Assembly (NCBI RefSeq): GCF_000524195.1
Contig: NW_020170430.1
Coordinates: 187,799 to 251,798, forward strand
Source: Echinococcus granulosus
Taxonomy: Eukaryota > Platyhelminthes > Cestoda > Cyclophyllidea > Taeniidae
Reading direction: 5' to 3'
DNA: 64,000 nt
A model generated the notes under the pieces. The model was not told the DNA's origin, did not search any database, and worked only from the letters and a program-made list of their open reading frames with translations. Positions 27,101 to 42,100 of this stretch are shown piece by piece. The translations under genes were made by a program, and so were the position numbers. Within the stretch, counting starts at the first letter, position 1, and each line of letters starts with the position of its first letter.

Positions 27101-30100
27101 GTCGTCCGCATACTCGTACATTAATCCTCTGCTCTTTTTCCATTCACGACTGTAGGTCAAGCATGGACACTGTTACCCCACTTCACTGTTTATTTCTTAT
27201 TAGGTACCTTTTCATGGTGGTTTTATGGATTCTTCCGACTTCACTTGCTATCCGTAGGAAAGTTTCATTGATGTCCCATCTAATCTTGGCCCATGCTTTG
27301 GGAGATGCAAATCTGCGTCGTCTAAATATTTTTTAATCTTCAAAAAGGTGACGTGAAAAGCATTCGTATTGGTTAAGTAGCAGACAGAAGTCTGTGCGAG
27401 TAGAAGGTTCTAGCCTGCACCTATTTATGCTACCACTGTCACAGTTCGACAAGGGCAAGTGTGGAATTGCAGTGAAGCCTAGAAGCAAGCTCACAGACTT
27501 TATACACACTTGGTTTGTTACAAATGACCATAAGCCTTTCACAGCAACGCTGTTTTCACACGACCCATTCCATAGAGCGACGCCTCAGCCGCCTTGTGGA
27601 ACCTTAGGGACACGGACACCAGCCTCGGTGCGAGTGTGGTTTGTTGGAACAAGAGGAGGATAGCGGAGTGCTGTTTCAGAGACTAATGGATAGTGCTGAA
27701 TAATATTCATGGGGTTGGGTTGCCATGTGGAAAAAGGCCGATGAGATTGCGACGTTGTATGTCGTTCTACTTCACCTTTTCTCCCCTGTTCATTATCTCG
27801 GCGTGTGGGTTCGGAATTAAAAGTGCACAATGCCTTTTGGGACGTTTTTTGGTGATCTAGTGAACCGAGGAGTAATTTTCTCTCTGTCTTACCTTTACCG
27901 CTTTCGTTCCCGAAGGGATTTCATTTGGGGTGGGGAGCGCTGAGCCATCACCATCTTATTGGCTGAATCTTATAATGGTTAATCTCAACTCTGTTTCGAC
28001 ATCTTGCCCCAAATGTTAGATCTCACACGAGTCATTATTTCAGTTTTGGAAGCCTGTTTTATACATATATGTAGTAAAGATGTTTTGTGAGCGTTGCGCG
28101 CATCAGTGAAGCCTTTGTTCACCTTACCTATTGCCCCAATCAAAACAATATTGATTGGACCGAGCTCTTTTCTATCTTCATTTCTCTCATACTTTCCATT
28201 TAATTTTTACCAATCAACTTCAGTAGTGTTTCGACAAACTCCTCACGAGCTTGACACAAGCCTCCCTCTTCATTGAACAAGATTCTCCTAGTTATCGCGC
28301 CATTTGACTGCTGCTCCCACACCCATACGTTGTGTTCCCCATCAACTTTAACATTACAATACTGTCTGTCACCACTTTGCCGAGCCTTTAACCAGAAAAA
28401 TCGAGTGGCGAGTTTGTAGTAGTTTGTCTTAGATTCACCTACTTATTCTTCTGTATTAGTTAGCTTTCGATTCTACCCGGATTCATTAGCATCTTATCAC
28501 ATAGTCCGCCTTTATTTCATCTAAATTTCCGGTTTCGGCTGCCCTTCTTTTTCCCATGGTACTTGCGGAATCCATCTCTTCCTACTCACCGATATTTCTT
28601 TCTTTGTGTTATTGGCGAAGCCAAATCCATTAATCTTTTGCTAGTGCAAGTGCTGTGGCCTTCCTTCCTTATCTCTATTCATTTTCATTTGGTATGCTTT
28701 GACTCAGACTGGCTTCACTACGTCTTTGGGAATTTTGGGATGTTTTACCATAATAAATATTTCGCCCAACAAGTGTGGCTTGATATTTTGTTAATATCAC
28801 TGAATTATAGTGCAACCATTTCCCAACGTTCATAAAATTCGTTTCACAAAGGTGAATTCTTCAATAATGAAAAGGCTCCACCTTTTGTTGTTGCAGCAAA
28901 GTTACTGGTTTTGGTTGAGGATTGGTTGAAAACCTCCATAAAACGGTTTAAACCAACCTATTGGCTCAAGGGTACTCAGACATCATGAATTTTGCTAGTG
29001 TTATAATCGAAATTTCTGGACAGATTAATAGCTTCGTCGGGAGCCGACTGCTTGTTTTAAACCGTGTCACGATGTTCATCCACATTACTCCAGTATATGG
29101 CGCCGTAGATGCGGTGATGTAAATGCTAATTTGGTAGCACATATCAGATTCTTTTGCGCCTGTTGTTGCTCTTTAAAAATAGAGATGTCATAATCTATGC
29201 CTGTCGTTGTGAATGTCAGTCACCACCATTCGAGAGAAAAGTTTTATATTTGGTTGCAAAGTTGTCCAAACTCGTGTATGCTGCTGTTCAGCACATCCCA
29301 CGCGTCTGCTACATAAGCGTCTGTCCATGGATTTCGGCTAAGTGTCTAGGGCCATGCGGTCGTTTAGGTTTTATACTATCTTAATTATTCACTATTTAAC
29401 CCCTAAGTATACTGTATTTAAGTGCTCGATGGGATCCGCACAGACCTTCCCTTACATTGGAAACTTAAGTGAGTTCTTTGTCGCCCATGGTTTCTGTTGC
29501 GTTTGCCGGTTCCTGCCGCCACCGTAAGCACCCACTGTATGGCCATGCTTTATGAATAGTGAATTAACTTTATTTTCACGCCCAGCCAGGGAGTCTAGTA
29601 TGCATATATGAAATGCTCGTAATGACTGGTTGAAAGCTCATGCTTGCATAAGCTCTTTTATCTTGGAATTCTGAAAATTCGAACACATTCTTTCCCAACT
29701 TGGCTTTCTTGGGACGATTCCCTATCTGATTCACTGTCCGTTGATTCGTCCTTAAGAGTTTCTGGTGTCTTAGTCTTGAAGTGCAAATTTTGAATCGGGT
29801 GTAAATAGTAATTTCGAAGAAACATGTACGTTATGTAACAGAGCCTATGTAGTAAGGTGAAATTACGTCCAATCAATGTACGTTTGATCTTATGCTTTAT
29901 AAGATGCAACTGCATTTTTCATCACTTATCTTATCTTCAATGTAATTTTGAGTTTTACCCAACCTCATTAGTGTCTTTAATCGTTTGGTATTATTTTTAT
30001 ACTCGGGTTAAACTATCTGTCGTGATCATCTGTCGCCCAAATTTAGTCACTACTAACTGCCGGTTTAATCCGAATCTCATCTGATCGTGCCTGTCACTCT

Positions 30101-33100
30101 TGAAATGCCCACAGTGTTACCGTCACTTTTCCGACCGTCAGTTGGAAAGACTCCCCTCTATGTGTGAAAAAAACTCGTCAATACAAAAGTCAAAAATAGC
30201 TTTCCTTCAGCACCGTGGTTAAGACAACCTTGTTACCGTCATAGAGTTTAGGTTTTACCTCTCGGTGTTTTGTGGGAAACTGCAGTTACCATCTGGCCAA
30301 CAATTTTTTCCAATTTTCCATATGTAGCAGAATTGGTAAAAAATGTGCTTTGAATGCTAATATACTAGAGTAAGCCGAAATCTGGTTTTCGACGAAATGC
30401 ACACTCGAATGAAGTAGGGGCGAAAAGACTCCACACCTTCCCTATATTTACCACCGTCCAATTTCATCCAATTTCCTATGACCCTTCATGAAACTTTACT
30501 CTGGCAGTAGAGAAAAAACGCTCTCGTTGCGACGGCTACTTTAGAACCAGTTGCTGGCGTTTTATTTTTAATTATTAGCTGACAGCGCCTTTCACACCCC
30601 GAAACCGGTAGTTGTTCCGTCAGCGCATGCAGAGGGCGAGGTGTTTGCCAAATCCTATTGTGTGTGTGTGTGTATGCATGTGTGTGTGTGTATGTATATG
30701 TGTGTGTGTGTATGTATGTGTGTGTGTGTATGTANNNNNNNNNNNNNNNNNNNNNNNNNNNNNNNNNNNNNNNNNNNNNNNNNNNNNNNNNNNNNNNNNN
30801 NNNNNNNNNNNNNNNNNNNNNNNNNNNNNNNNNNATGTGTGTGTGTAGTATGTGTGTGTGTGTATATATGTGTGTGTGTGTATGTGTGTGTGTGTGTGTG
30901 GAAGTATGAGAGTTGAAGAAACCATCCCTACTGTCCAGTGTTGAAAAAAGGCATCCTCACCTTCGCAACCGCCACCTCCTTTGGTCTCACACACGAGGAC
31001 TGACACATTGGCTGGGACTGTGCCGAAGTTGGTTATTCTTTTGCTCTGCTGCAGGCTAAAAGATTCGGAACCGATTATCCATGTGCACCTCCTCTTACCT
31101 CCTTTTATCACCGCACTTAATCACACCTTATCTCCTAAATGAATAGGACTTTTCCAGCTTTCGCCCACACCCTGTTCAATGGTCTTAATGGGAGACTGGA
31201 TCCACTACCCAGCCCCTTGAAGCAGTTTTCCATTAGCGTTAGTGCTATCCGTTTTCCTTGGTCTGTTGAGCGGACAATAGCGACCCCGGCCTGATGGTTT
31301 CCACTGTAAAAGTATATGCCAAGTCCGTTTTTTGGACATACTTAACGGCCTCTTGCCAAAAAGCCGACATATGCACGCGAGATACGCACTAATCTCGCCC
31401 TGTTCCCCGCAGCGATGGGCCGTGGATACCGTGGATGCGTTAGGCTCTCGTTGACTCAGGCAAAAATCGGTATAGCACAGACTGGCGTTTCATGTCTTCT
31501 CCCCATCAGTAGACATTCTACCTGGGTAGTTATCCATATTCCCTTTTTTGTTGTTAGCTTCCCACTAGTATGATTCGTGCATTTAATCTTAGCAATTTGT
31601 CTTCGGTTCGATCCAAACCGTCCTGAACACTGCGCCACGTCTCAGTGGTTTCCGCTTTTGCTCTGTGAGTTGGCCATGCTGTCTACTGCGAAGAGGGAAG
31701 AGTATCAGTAACAGACAAGCGGTTGCTTTTTCAATCTCATTAATGCAAAGTATGATGTAACTCCATGGCGTGTTACCTTCCGCGAACTCACATTAACCAG
31801 TCCAATTCGTCTCTTTTTGACTGATTTTCTCGTAAACTGAAGTATCCTGTTCTTATGTAAACACTTCTTTGAGAGCAGTTTGGACGATCTTTTTCCATCT
31901 CCGGAATAATTTTATTGCTACCGGCATGTTTTCAATTCCAGTAGTTAATTGTATGCGTCTGTGTGGGGAATTAGCCTGTTTACCTTTAGAGTAGAAATTA
32001 TTCCGGATAGTTTTGCCCAAGAACACAGTCCCAATTGACACAACGTGGCGGATGTCGGATTCGGTTAATTTTTTGCTACTGTTAAACAAGACCGACCGGT
32101 TTCATTGCTCGTCAACCCGCAATGCCTCCTTTTTTGGACAAATTTTAGCACAAAAATCCGTCCATTTCGCTTACTGACTTTTTATTCTCATCAATGCAGC
32201 AATCATTTAGTTTTTCGAGGTAGTAATGATTAGATTTATTTTAGCATGGGCTCTATTGATGACGATAAACATAATTTGCTGACTGTATTACGTCTTCCCA
32301 CTGCGCGTCATTTAACAGATAAATTGTTACACCGCGACGAGCGATACCACCATTTAAGATCGTCGACGGGTCCCATTTTGTGCAAACTTTTGTGACCATA
32401 AAGAGTCAAACTGTAAGCCTATTATCATTGTTGACTTTTGTGGTCCAATAAGAATTCGAAATGCCACTGCTTAAATGCACCGTTCCTCTTACGTCTTTTC
32501 ATCCCAATTGTTTCCTTAACATCTCTCCATGCCCTCACTCTTTTAATTTCGCCCATGCCCATCCGACATCCGACGGAATGTGGCCATGTTCCGTCTTTCA
32601 CATGCGACCTGGCATACAATGTGTGGTAGGGCTCTCCCACCTAATTTCCACACCAAAGACAGAAGCTGACCTTTCTGTAGCGGCATCGGCAGTGGCAGCA
32701 ACAGTGGGAGCTGCAGTAGCAATAACTTTATTGTTGATTTGCTGGAGGGGGGGGTGGCGGTGTCCTGGCACAATGTCAGCCAGTGCCAAAGGCTTCTTCA
32801 TGAGAAATTTAGCAATGGCGTGTGATTTCACTCGCCTAAAAAGTGATCATTCCGCCTTCCTCTCACAAACATAAGTAAGATCAAATTTTATTATGACCAG
32901 CAACTGCGTAGCTCCCATCTGATAGTAATTTTATGACCGATTTCCAGGTTTCTCTGTCCATCTGGGTGGAGTTTTCGAATGTCGGGTTTGTTTCATCAAG
33001 CATCAGCATTCCTTATGTAATCTCCCCTCAATACCTTTTCACCCCTCTTATGGCCTTGCTCAACGCAAGGAGGCTTCGTGTCCAAGGTAGTCGTGCAAAA

Positions 33101-36100
33101 AACTGCTCAACGCGATTAGCTTAGTTTAGAGGCTTGGTTAGCAGTGGCAGCAATAAAGTCACTCCCCAGCTTAGTCACCCGTCGCATACGTCTGCTGTCC
33201 GCGTGCGTGCGTGCGTGCGTCCGGACGCGAGCGCAGCGCCCTTATTATCGACCGACGGCGACGTACGGACGTGCGACCTGCGCGTACGCTACGCGCGTGC
33301 ACCGTTACAGCAGCTGAAGCACCTTGACCTGATACCCGTTTGTCGTGTCCGCCTTGCCCAACTTCACTCCATCACCAAAACCGTTGCCACTACTTTCGAC
33401 AAATCCCACCAATATTTCACCCACCAGGTCATTAGACAAATACATTCAAGATAACAAATAGTCCAACTGCCGTTTCAATAAAAATTTAAATTTGTAGAAA
33501 GTGGTGTGTAAATATCCATCATTCGGTGCGAATATTCTATAACCAGCTATCTAGAATGGACTCATGCCTACCCCAATCATGGGTCCGTGCTGTCTGCCGC
33601 ACGCACATCAACTGATCACACTTTGGAGTGGGTTTCTGTTCCCAGTGTTTTATGCCACTGCATAATGCTACCTAGATACCATTAGTAGAGCCGCCACCAC
33701 CACCACCAAACTACACAAAATAACGTGTTTTATTCTATCAGCAGTGGTTTATGACAAAGACGTCAAGAGCATTGCATCGATAATATAAACAAATGGCTTA
33801 TACCTGTGAGTGTTAATTGATACCCATAGTACCTGACATTCATTTATGTCTGTGTTGCGTAGAAAATAAGCGATTGCTGCCCATATCTTTGAGAAAAACA
33901 TGCCATTTATTGCAGGCGATCCACTTACCAATGAAGGTAGGGCCTTAACACCTGTGTCTGTTTTGTCCCCCCGATCCGTAGAAAAACGATATGCTGAGTC
34001 ATCTGCTCCCCTTCTGTCCGCAATGGGTGAAAATAACCAGAAAGGCGTTGTTCGCGGTTGTATTTTTGTTTCAATGCGCCTCCTTAGCCCGTGCTTGGCT
34101 ATTGGTGGTACAGTATGGAGTTTTTTTAAAGTTTGTTATTGATGTGTTAAGCGCCTCTTAACTTGTGATTTCGGTGGTCGTTTCTAGCTTGGTCTTCTGT
34201 ATGTTTCCTCATATGTGTGTGCCGGTAGCTGTTGGGCCTAAGTTTTATTTGTAGTGGTTCTCTCAATTCTATTCACTGCGAAAAAAACACTTTCCCGGTC
34301 GATTACTGGAGTCTGCGACTGCACATTCCGACTTCCATCTACTCTAGTTGATGAAAATACCAACCTCCTTTGGTGAATCACGATTAGGAATTGTCTAAGG
34401 AATCGTAAATGGGTTTTAATGATTTTCATTGCATTTCGCGGAACCGTTGGTGTTTGAAATTGAAAGGAATTGTTCTCTCGGGGACCGGCGGTTTGCCGTT
34501 GTCTACTGATTAAATTCGACAATGGAAATTGGTGGCTTTTGGTAGGGGAGGGACAAAGTTAGTCCCGCGTTATTTTTCTAAAAGTATTGTACCAGCAAAG
34601 GACCATTCAATGTTTAAGCATGTCTAGTTAATTTTTGCTTTGTTCCCTTTGGGGTTGGTGACTGGTGGTTCCAGGTTGTTATTGAATTGCCAAGTTTTTC
34701 ACTTCTGAATATTATTTTATCAGTGACAATCAACATTCATTCTCTTCCCCTTAACTTGACCCACTTGGCTATTCGAGTTCCACTAACATACAAATGCGTT
34801 CAAAAGGCGGTCGCTTTCTTCTAAGGTTTTGCTTTTACTAGCCAATTTAAGTGAAACCGTTGCTTTTTTCTTTGCACACCGGGATCTGGCTTCGCGCATT
34901 GGCACCCGACTGCGGACCAGCCATTTCCTCCGCTCTCCTATGCACAAACGGTTCTATTTCATGGGTGTTAGTGGGTGGTTTTATCCACTATGAGACTCTT
35001 GGCTTGCCTTATTTTCATCAGTAACTTACTTAGGACACGCTATTTCGTAACTGGTCCCTGTGTTCCTACAGTCGTACAGCGATCGTTTGTCACATCTCAC
35101 TGTTTTTCACCTATTCAAATTAGGCTGATGTGTAATTAACGCGGATTTTAATCACTCGGTTCGTGTTATTCCATCCGTAGAGTGCAAACCATGGTTGCGT
35201 AGCGCCGATTGTGTCCACGTGGTTGGTGTCTTGGCAAATTAACCATTTCCAAGGGTTCCTTAGGCATTAGTGGCGAAGGTAACCCTTTCATTTTTCAAGC
35301 TTTCCTTCAAATTGTTTAACACCAGACAAGAGTTGGACCCCTTTAAAAGTATCCCTCCTCTTTGTACAGGCCTCAAAGCGTCCGGAGTGCATCGTGGCTT
35401 TTTCTCGAATCCACTATTGCGGAACCTACTGTGGTGCGCGAGAGGGCACGCATGCCAAAGTCTGTCCCGCGGCCTGCGACAACTTCATTAAGACCTGTTT
35501 CGCCGACGCTTCCTCGGACTCCTCCAAGTCCCTACCGCACGTCTGGTCGAAACTTATCAGTAAGTCCACTTCTCTCTTCGTCCATTCATCCCCTCCTCCA
35601 TTGCTTCGGCAATCGCAAATTTGGCCATTACAAGGGGTGCAAGGGACCGCTTTTATGGGAAACTCTATGTAAACTACAGAGCCGTTAGTATTTCAGTTCT
35701 GTTTTATGTATCTATTCTCTGCAGTGAAATTTCACTGTTAGATAGATCCTTGGTGGTTGCGGGTAATAAAATCGTGGGTTTTGTATTTATCTGAAACAAT
35801 CCATTCGCTTCACTTGTCAGCCAACCTACTGCTTGCTTGAACGACAATAAATGAGCCTTTGGGTGTCTGTAAGCATCCATTTTTGAGATAATTGTGACTA
35901 GTCCATTTGTCTCGTAATATCTAGACACTTGATAGGCGGATAGGTGAAATCAATGGAAATATTGGGTGTGATAGCATTGAAAATGGTCGTGAGCCGCTTG
36001 CTTCCCTCTGCATCGGTTTGTAGCCATTAGTTTAGACTAAAGATGGTTCATTCACAAGTTTGAGCCTCAGCTATCACTTTTTTGACAATTAAGTAATGAG

Positions 36101-39100
36101 TGTGCTTTTGTACATACGTACGGAGTGTTGTATGCGAAATCCCTGCCAGGCTGTCTAGGTTACCCTCTACCTCGACATCAAGGCTGCTTTGAAAAGCATT
36201 GTCAATTAATCCAAATTTTTATCTGCGGTGGTTTCTTATATTCCGTTGATCGAAGAACACATTGATCAACTTCCATCATGGTGGGCTCGGGGCATAACTA
36301 CGTTTTAGTCCACTGTTTGTTTACTGGTATTTCAGTCTTCATGAATGTCGTTCACATTTATATAAACTTAACTGTAGCACAAGCCACTGATGTCATTTAT
36401 TTTCTATACATTCCATGTTACTGTTAGCCCTGATGGTAGTGAATTTCCATTGCTATCCAATATTCACTTGCCTGTAAAGGTCGAATTTCAATTCATTAAT
36501 TTGTCATCGACAGCGCCTACCTTATTTTAATTGTTTTTATACAGTGAAATGGGATAAGGCTTTTGAATTTATTCGAATCGCCTTGACTTGTATTATATTC
36601 ATTTTAAGTGTAAAGCACTTCTTTTGTTCCTTCCTTTGCTTTTTCTACTTGTTATTCAGATGTTATTTCCGATTAATAAAATCCCTCATATGCACACATT
36701 TACACACCTATACATGTATTCAGGTTTGTTCTCATCTCACTCCTTCACTGGACTTGGGAGTTGCCTAACCCGTAGACAGCATAAAGTAAAATTTACCATT
36801 CCGATAAATTCAATTTCAAGGTAGCGATCCTGAAAATGGTAGATTTGGCCTTTGCAGTCCATTACAGCGTTTGGCGGCTGTCTAGATATTTGCTTGCTGC
36901 AGCCGGTCTCGTGCAATGCAAAATCCATATTGGCACTACTGATCCGATGCAGAAAGGTCATTTCTCCGCGCTTGTCGATGTGATGACCAGACTTGGCAGT
37001 TATGCGCTATGCCATTATGACTCATTGCCTAGTTACGGGCTTCGCTCGCACTTTAGGAAAAAAACGGTTTGGGGATTTTTCTACACGTACAAATACTGCG
37101 TCCACAGCGAGTCCACCGTGGTAGAACTCAAAAATTTCTAGCTATTTTTGATGCAGTAGTTACAACAAAAACCAGCATTCCATTTACTTAATTCCTCGCG
37201 CCTGGAATTTTAAATCTGCAGTGTTTGTAGACATAAAAATTGAAACAATCCTCGCCTTGTCAGATTAGCCGTAGTTCTTTTTAAAAAAATTATATACAAC
37301 ATTTCAATGGAGGGGAACTACAACTTTAGTTGTTTTTGTGCGCTGATATTGTCAAATTCATTTGAGATCTTTGAAACGAAAGTTAATTTCTGCAGAAATT
37401 TCCCTTGATTCGAGTTGCCCAATGAAATAACCAGGATCCTCTGCTGCGAGGGCAATACTTCGAAAACTCGCACGTTGAATCAATGAATTATTATACGTTA
37501 CGTAGAGTTCTGCTGCTTTTCGGTCAGTGTAGATCTCGTCCTCTTACTGACAGTTATGAGGACTCTTTCCGGAAAAATCCTAAGTACTAATTGGTCCTCT
37601 TTTTCAGATCACTTGTGATAAAACGGTTTTTTGTCCACCACTTTAACATCTGATTGCTTTGGCCACTGCGATAGATATCACTAATCATTGCCCTTTTTAT
37701 TAAGCGAGTCATCCGTCTAGAGTCTTAGCGCAAACCGCTGTCACAGAGCTGCCCAGTAAATTGTGTACAAATGTGATTCCTAATCAATTTTTATAGATTT
37801 CAAAAGCATAGGTCACGGAGTTCGCTAAATGACGAAGCTTTGTCGTTATTGTACTACTCATTGTATTTCTTTAAAAGCGTTGGTAGCTGCTTTCCCTTAA
37901 CAAAAGCGAGGCTGTAAAGGCAGAGTTGTGCGACGGTTGGATACAAAATAAGGTTACGCGATTCTCTTTCCCTGCTTGGTGCAAAACACCCGTTCTAGCT
38001 CTCACACACCGCATTAAGAGTTAGCCTCCAGTCGCACTCCGTGTGGAATGGGCAAAAAAGTTGAAGGCTGTTTTTTACTAACCACGGTACTGCGGCTCAT
38101 GCAATAGTCACCTAGGGGGTGCCTTCTAACTTCAACCGCACATTTTTTCGTCGGTTTAAATTACAAATATATCCAACATTTTTACAAATCATTTTGAAAC
38201 TGGAAGGGTCTCAAATGGTCAATTTAGGCGATGAACAATATCCACAAAACATAAGTGTCCAGTTGGAAATGCCCTTCCATTAATTTGAGTTCTGATTAAA
38301 TGTGTAGTAAACCCGATACTCAGTTTGTGATTTTTGTTGGTTAAAAGTGGTCTGGAAGATCCCAAGTCTGACTTATCAGTGCAGTCTATTTTGGTATATA
38401 ACATGGGATTAGCAGTTGAAAATACAACCTTGTATTTTACCTTATTAACTACAGGAGTTTCGAGGTCTAGTTCCCTAACGGACAACTGTGTTTCCCCTTC
38501 AAATATTGTATTAGAAACCTAGAGGCTTGTTTTCTTTATCTTAATTAGAATTTCTAACTGATCAAGAGAGAAGTTTATTGTCAACACGTTAGATCGACAA
38601 CTTGCATTACGGTTTGGCTACTATCATCAGATTTAAAAAATATTATGGTCATTTTATTTTTACGTATGCCAGACTTCAACTTCTCCTTACTTTTAGCGTT
38701 CATATTTGATTAGTCAATCAAAACAACAATCGAAGAAGCCTTGATGTCCGTTGAATCAAATTGCTTGTGGACTTCTCTGGGGTTATAGTGTTGTGAATTT
38801 GTTATTCAGTGCTAAGTGTTTCCAGGTAGCATGGGAAGCTTTACTCGAATTTGCCTTGTGCTTATTTATGACTTGAAGCGTTCTACAGATTTGGCTTTCT
38901 TGCGTTTGTGGTCTTGTCTGTGCGATGCGGCTTCTCCACGTGCACAAGTACCGGTAGCGGCAGCATCAAGCGAAGGAAAAAGGGGAAAATTGTTAGTGGG
39001 CTGCTGACGGTGTGCACACGTGCCGGCAGACATCGTGCGGCAGTGTGTGCTAGTGGGGTGTGTGCGTGCACATGTGGCTGTCAGTCTTCCGCTTTGCCCA

Positions 39101-42100
39101 CTTCCTTCGGTATTCAATTCGAGTTGCATTTGCGATTTTTCTGCTCTTCATGGCACCCATCTAGTTATTGACCTCTCGGCTTGCACATAAACTGGTCTTG
39201 ATAATAAGTTACTTGAAGCATTGTCACTTATAGGTTCAGCTCTCTTAGTCCATTGTCGAAGTATTTATTTGGCTCACACAGTCGGCTATCGTAGGCTTGG
39301 AATCCACGAGAAACTGTAGTTTCTTGACTCTCCGTGTGTTTAAAAGTACCTTAAAGGGTAGTACGTTGCAAGCTTGTCCTTAAAGTGTAGAATGCTTCCA
39401 CACCGCAATCATTCGTTTTTCGGTAGAGAATGAGTTGCTTGAAGTCTCTATCATGGGTAGATTTTTTGCTAATTTTCCAACCAAATTGGCGCTTATTAAA
39501 TCACTAAAGTTATATGCTTAATTGTGGCTTTAATTTTAACATGCATTTCTGAAAGTGATTTGATTAACATAAATTAAGAACATAAATGCAGATACCGTGA
39601 TTTAAATTTAACCTGAATCTTTCAATATTACTACTAATTAGGGAGCATTTCAATCGCTTAGTCACTAGAAGTTCATTTCAGCTTAAAAATTTAGCTGTTT
39701 AATGTTAGCACAGCGAGTTATTCAACACTTCGAGCTTTTGCTCGCCCTCCAGGTCGCCTATATGCGCCTGCAATTTACATTTCATCGCAAGCCCGAGATC
39801 TCAACTTGAAATCACAAAATTTTATAGGATCTCTACTGAAAATCAAATACTACTTGGAAATGTTTCATTTTTTATGTTCTCCTTTATTTCTAACCTTCGG
39901 TGGTGGAAGTTGACCATTCGAACCGGTTCGGTCTCTAATCCATTTGTTGGTATTCACCTACATCATATGAAGCTTGGATCAAATAGGCGGCTATGTACTG
40001 TCACAGTGCGGTTCAAAGTTATGTGCCATTTGTCTGCAAATAAGTTCCGTAGAAGTACAACTTTTTGTGCCACGGAGGCCGAATTCAAAGCAGGACCAGT
40101 GCTTCCGCAGAAGGTGGGAGACTAGTCGCCCGCCCCTCTCGCGTTCGCCGCATTTGCGATGACTTGAGATGCATGAGTGATATAGGTGCTAACGTTGCTG
40201 GATGCCTTTCCGGCCACTTTACACTCTGCTCAACAGTATTATTTACACATGAATAATATTGTGTCTTTTGTTTTCATTAGGATGATTTCCGTTTCATAAC
40301 TAGCATTTAGCAGTAATTTCTTCACTCTCGTGTTTTCATTGACGAGCACTTTATTTAGTGTCCAGTTACTTGTCCTTGCAGTGTTTTCTGTCTTTTTCGA
40401 CTTCGATGGTTTTGTGAGTTTTGCCTCTTCCGACAGCATCCTGATTTATGACTAGATGAATTGGGAATGATGCTACAGCGCATCCGCTTTCAGCACATTT
40501 TTGCTGGGTGATTACATTGAAGCCCTGCCTTATACTCTATGTGGGATCGTAATACTCCCTAGCTGATGTGATCGCCTAGTTGTTACCATTTTTGCATTGC
40601 GAATGGAGTCAAGGCGTCTGACATTACTTCAAGCTCGACAAAGATTCCAAAAATGAATCGAATAATACTTGCAGAAATTTGTTACATTGATGGGGAATTA
40701 AGTTGTTTTGAATTACTAATAGCAGTTGCACTTTTTGGGTTCCATAGGTAGTTTGAACATCGAAGTTTAGTTGATATATTGAGTACTTCTAACATGACTC
40801 TCGGAGAAACTCAATTGAAATTGTTTTCACTAAACACCACAATAAATAGATTTCCAGCAAAGCAGAATATGAAAAGGAAATCCTTCAATATTTCTCAGAA
40901 CTCTGTGTATTCTCAAACACACATGGTTGTGAGAGTGACGATCACGAGTTTTCCTATATTATTTAGCCGCCATCACCGTAACCACGAAGCGGCTGGAGAG
41001 GACGCAGAATTTTGCTTCGGTGAACAAGGATCTCCACATCTTCCTATCCGAGGCGATCACCTATGTACACCAAAAATACGCCACCGTCAAGCCCTCGGTA
41101 GGCACTGTAACCCATCCTTACATCGAGCGATCCCGTAGCGCTTCGCACCTTTTTTAATGTGTCCGTTACTCTTAACAAGTTCCTATTGTACACCAATAGC
41201 ATCCTTATTAGAAGTATAACAGAGAAGATTTCCCAATGCTGTTGGTTAGTGATTAATTTAAGGCCTGGTATTCTTAACAGGCGCCATGCTTTGACTGCTT
41301 TTAATTCAACTGATTTACTTCTTAGATTATACGTTTCCGTTCTGGCAGATTTGTTCGTAATATCACCTTTTATTTTATTTAACATTTAGTCACTACCACA
41401 ATTGTAAGTTCGATTTACTTACTAGGTACAGTTTGTTTGACTTTAAATTACAAGTCAGCTAATCACGTGGTTGTCTCCCTTATGGTAAATCACTACTGTC
41501 ATTACTTTTAGAATATGTACCGATATTGGAAACAACTTAGTAAAGCACTAATTTCAGACGAATTTATCAGAATTAGATTAGTAGCACATAACAGTCTGCC
41601 CTAAGAAGAGGAAATCAGTTGCTTTGGCATTTGATTAATTGATGGGAGCGATCCCGGTTTGAGTGAATTATGGCATAAACCCGAGTGGGCCGCTCTCCAA
41701 CGGCTCGAAAAGACAAGTTTTGGGAACGATTTATTACGTGATGGAGATGGTAGTCCAGGTTTGATAATAACATAATTGGTATTTGACTTTACTGCACCAT
41801 GATCCCAACTGTCGGCTGGCAACCGTCGACCAATTATCTCTGGCTGAGCCTAATCAGTTGTAGTGAACTGATTATGATTTGTCTTCGACATCCTGGTTCC
41901 TTCATCGTTGAACTGTTTATGCTGCTTAGGAACTGTTTAACAGTGTTTCGTGATTGATGGCTTTTTTGTGACAGGTTTGGAATCCGATTTGGGGGTCTTT
42001 CGCATAAGTAAAATATAAAACAGATTCACTGTCCAATTTCATCGCGGTATTTTACGGCATGAAACAGGCTCCATTTAGCAAATGGGCACTTTGATTGGAA

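Larger units (their letters stand above)
25588..35369 (+). other. glypican intron 3 (9.8 kb)
   Basis: GTGAGT...TTTGTACAG. Contains the TG microsatellite with the N gap, a CpG-rich patch at 33.2 kb and a possible in-frame cassette exon after it. Other open frames inside are short and lack support. Confidence 0.8.

Noticed and set aside
32461..32874. 137-codon frame with a membrane-like stretch in glypican intron 3
   Set aside because: The Ala/Val stretch comes from a GCAGTAGC-like repetitive tract, and the minus strand is equally open. No promoter, splice site or homologue seen.
36836..37141. 101-codon frame in glypican intron 4
   Set aside because: No recognised domain, no flanking splice sites in phase, and the 14-cysteine core is already complete without it.
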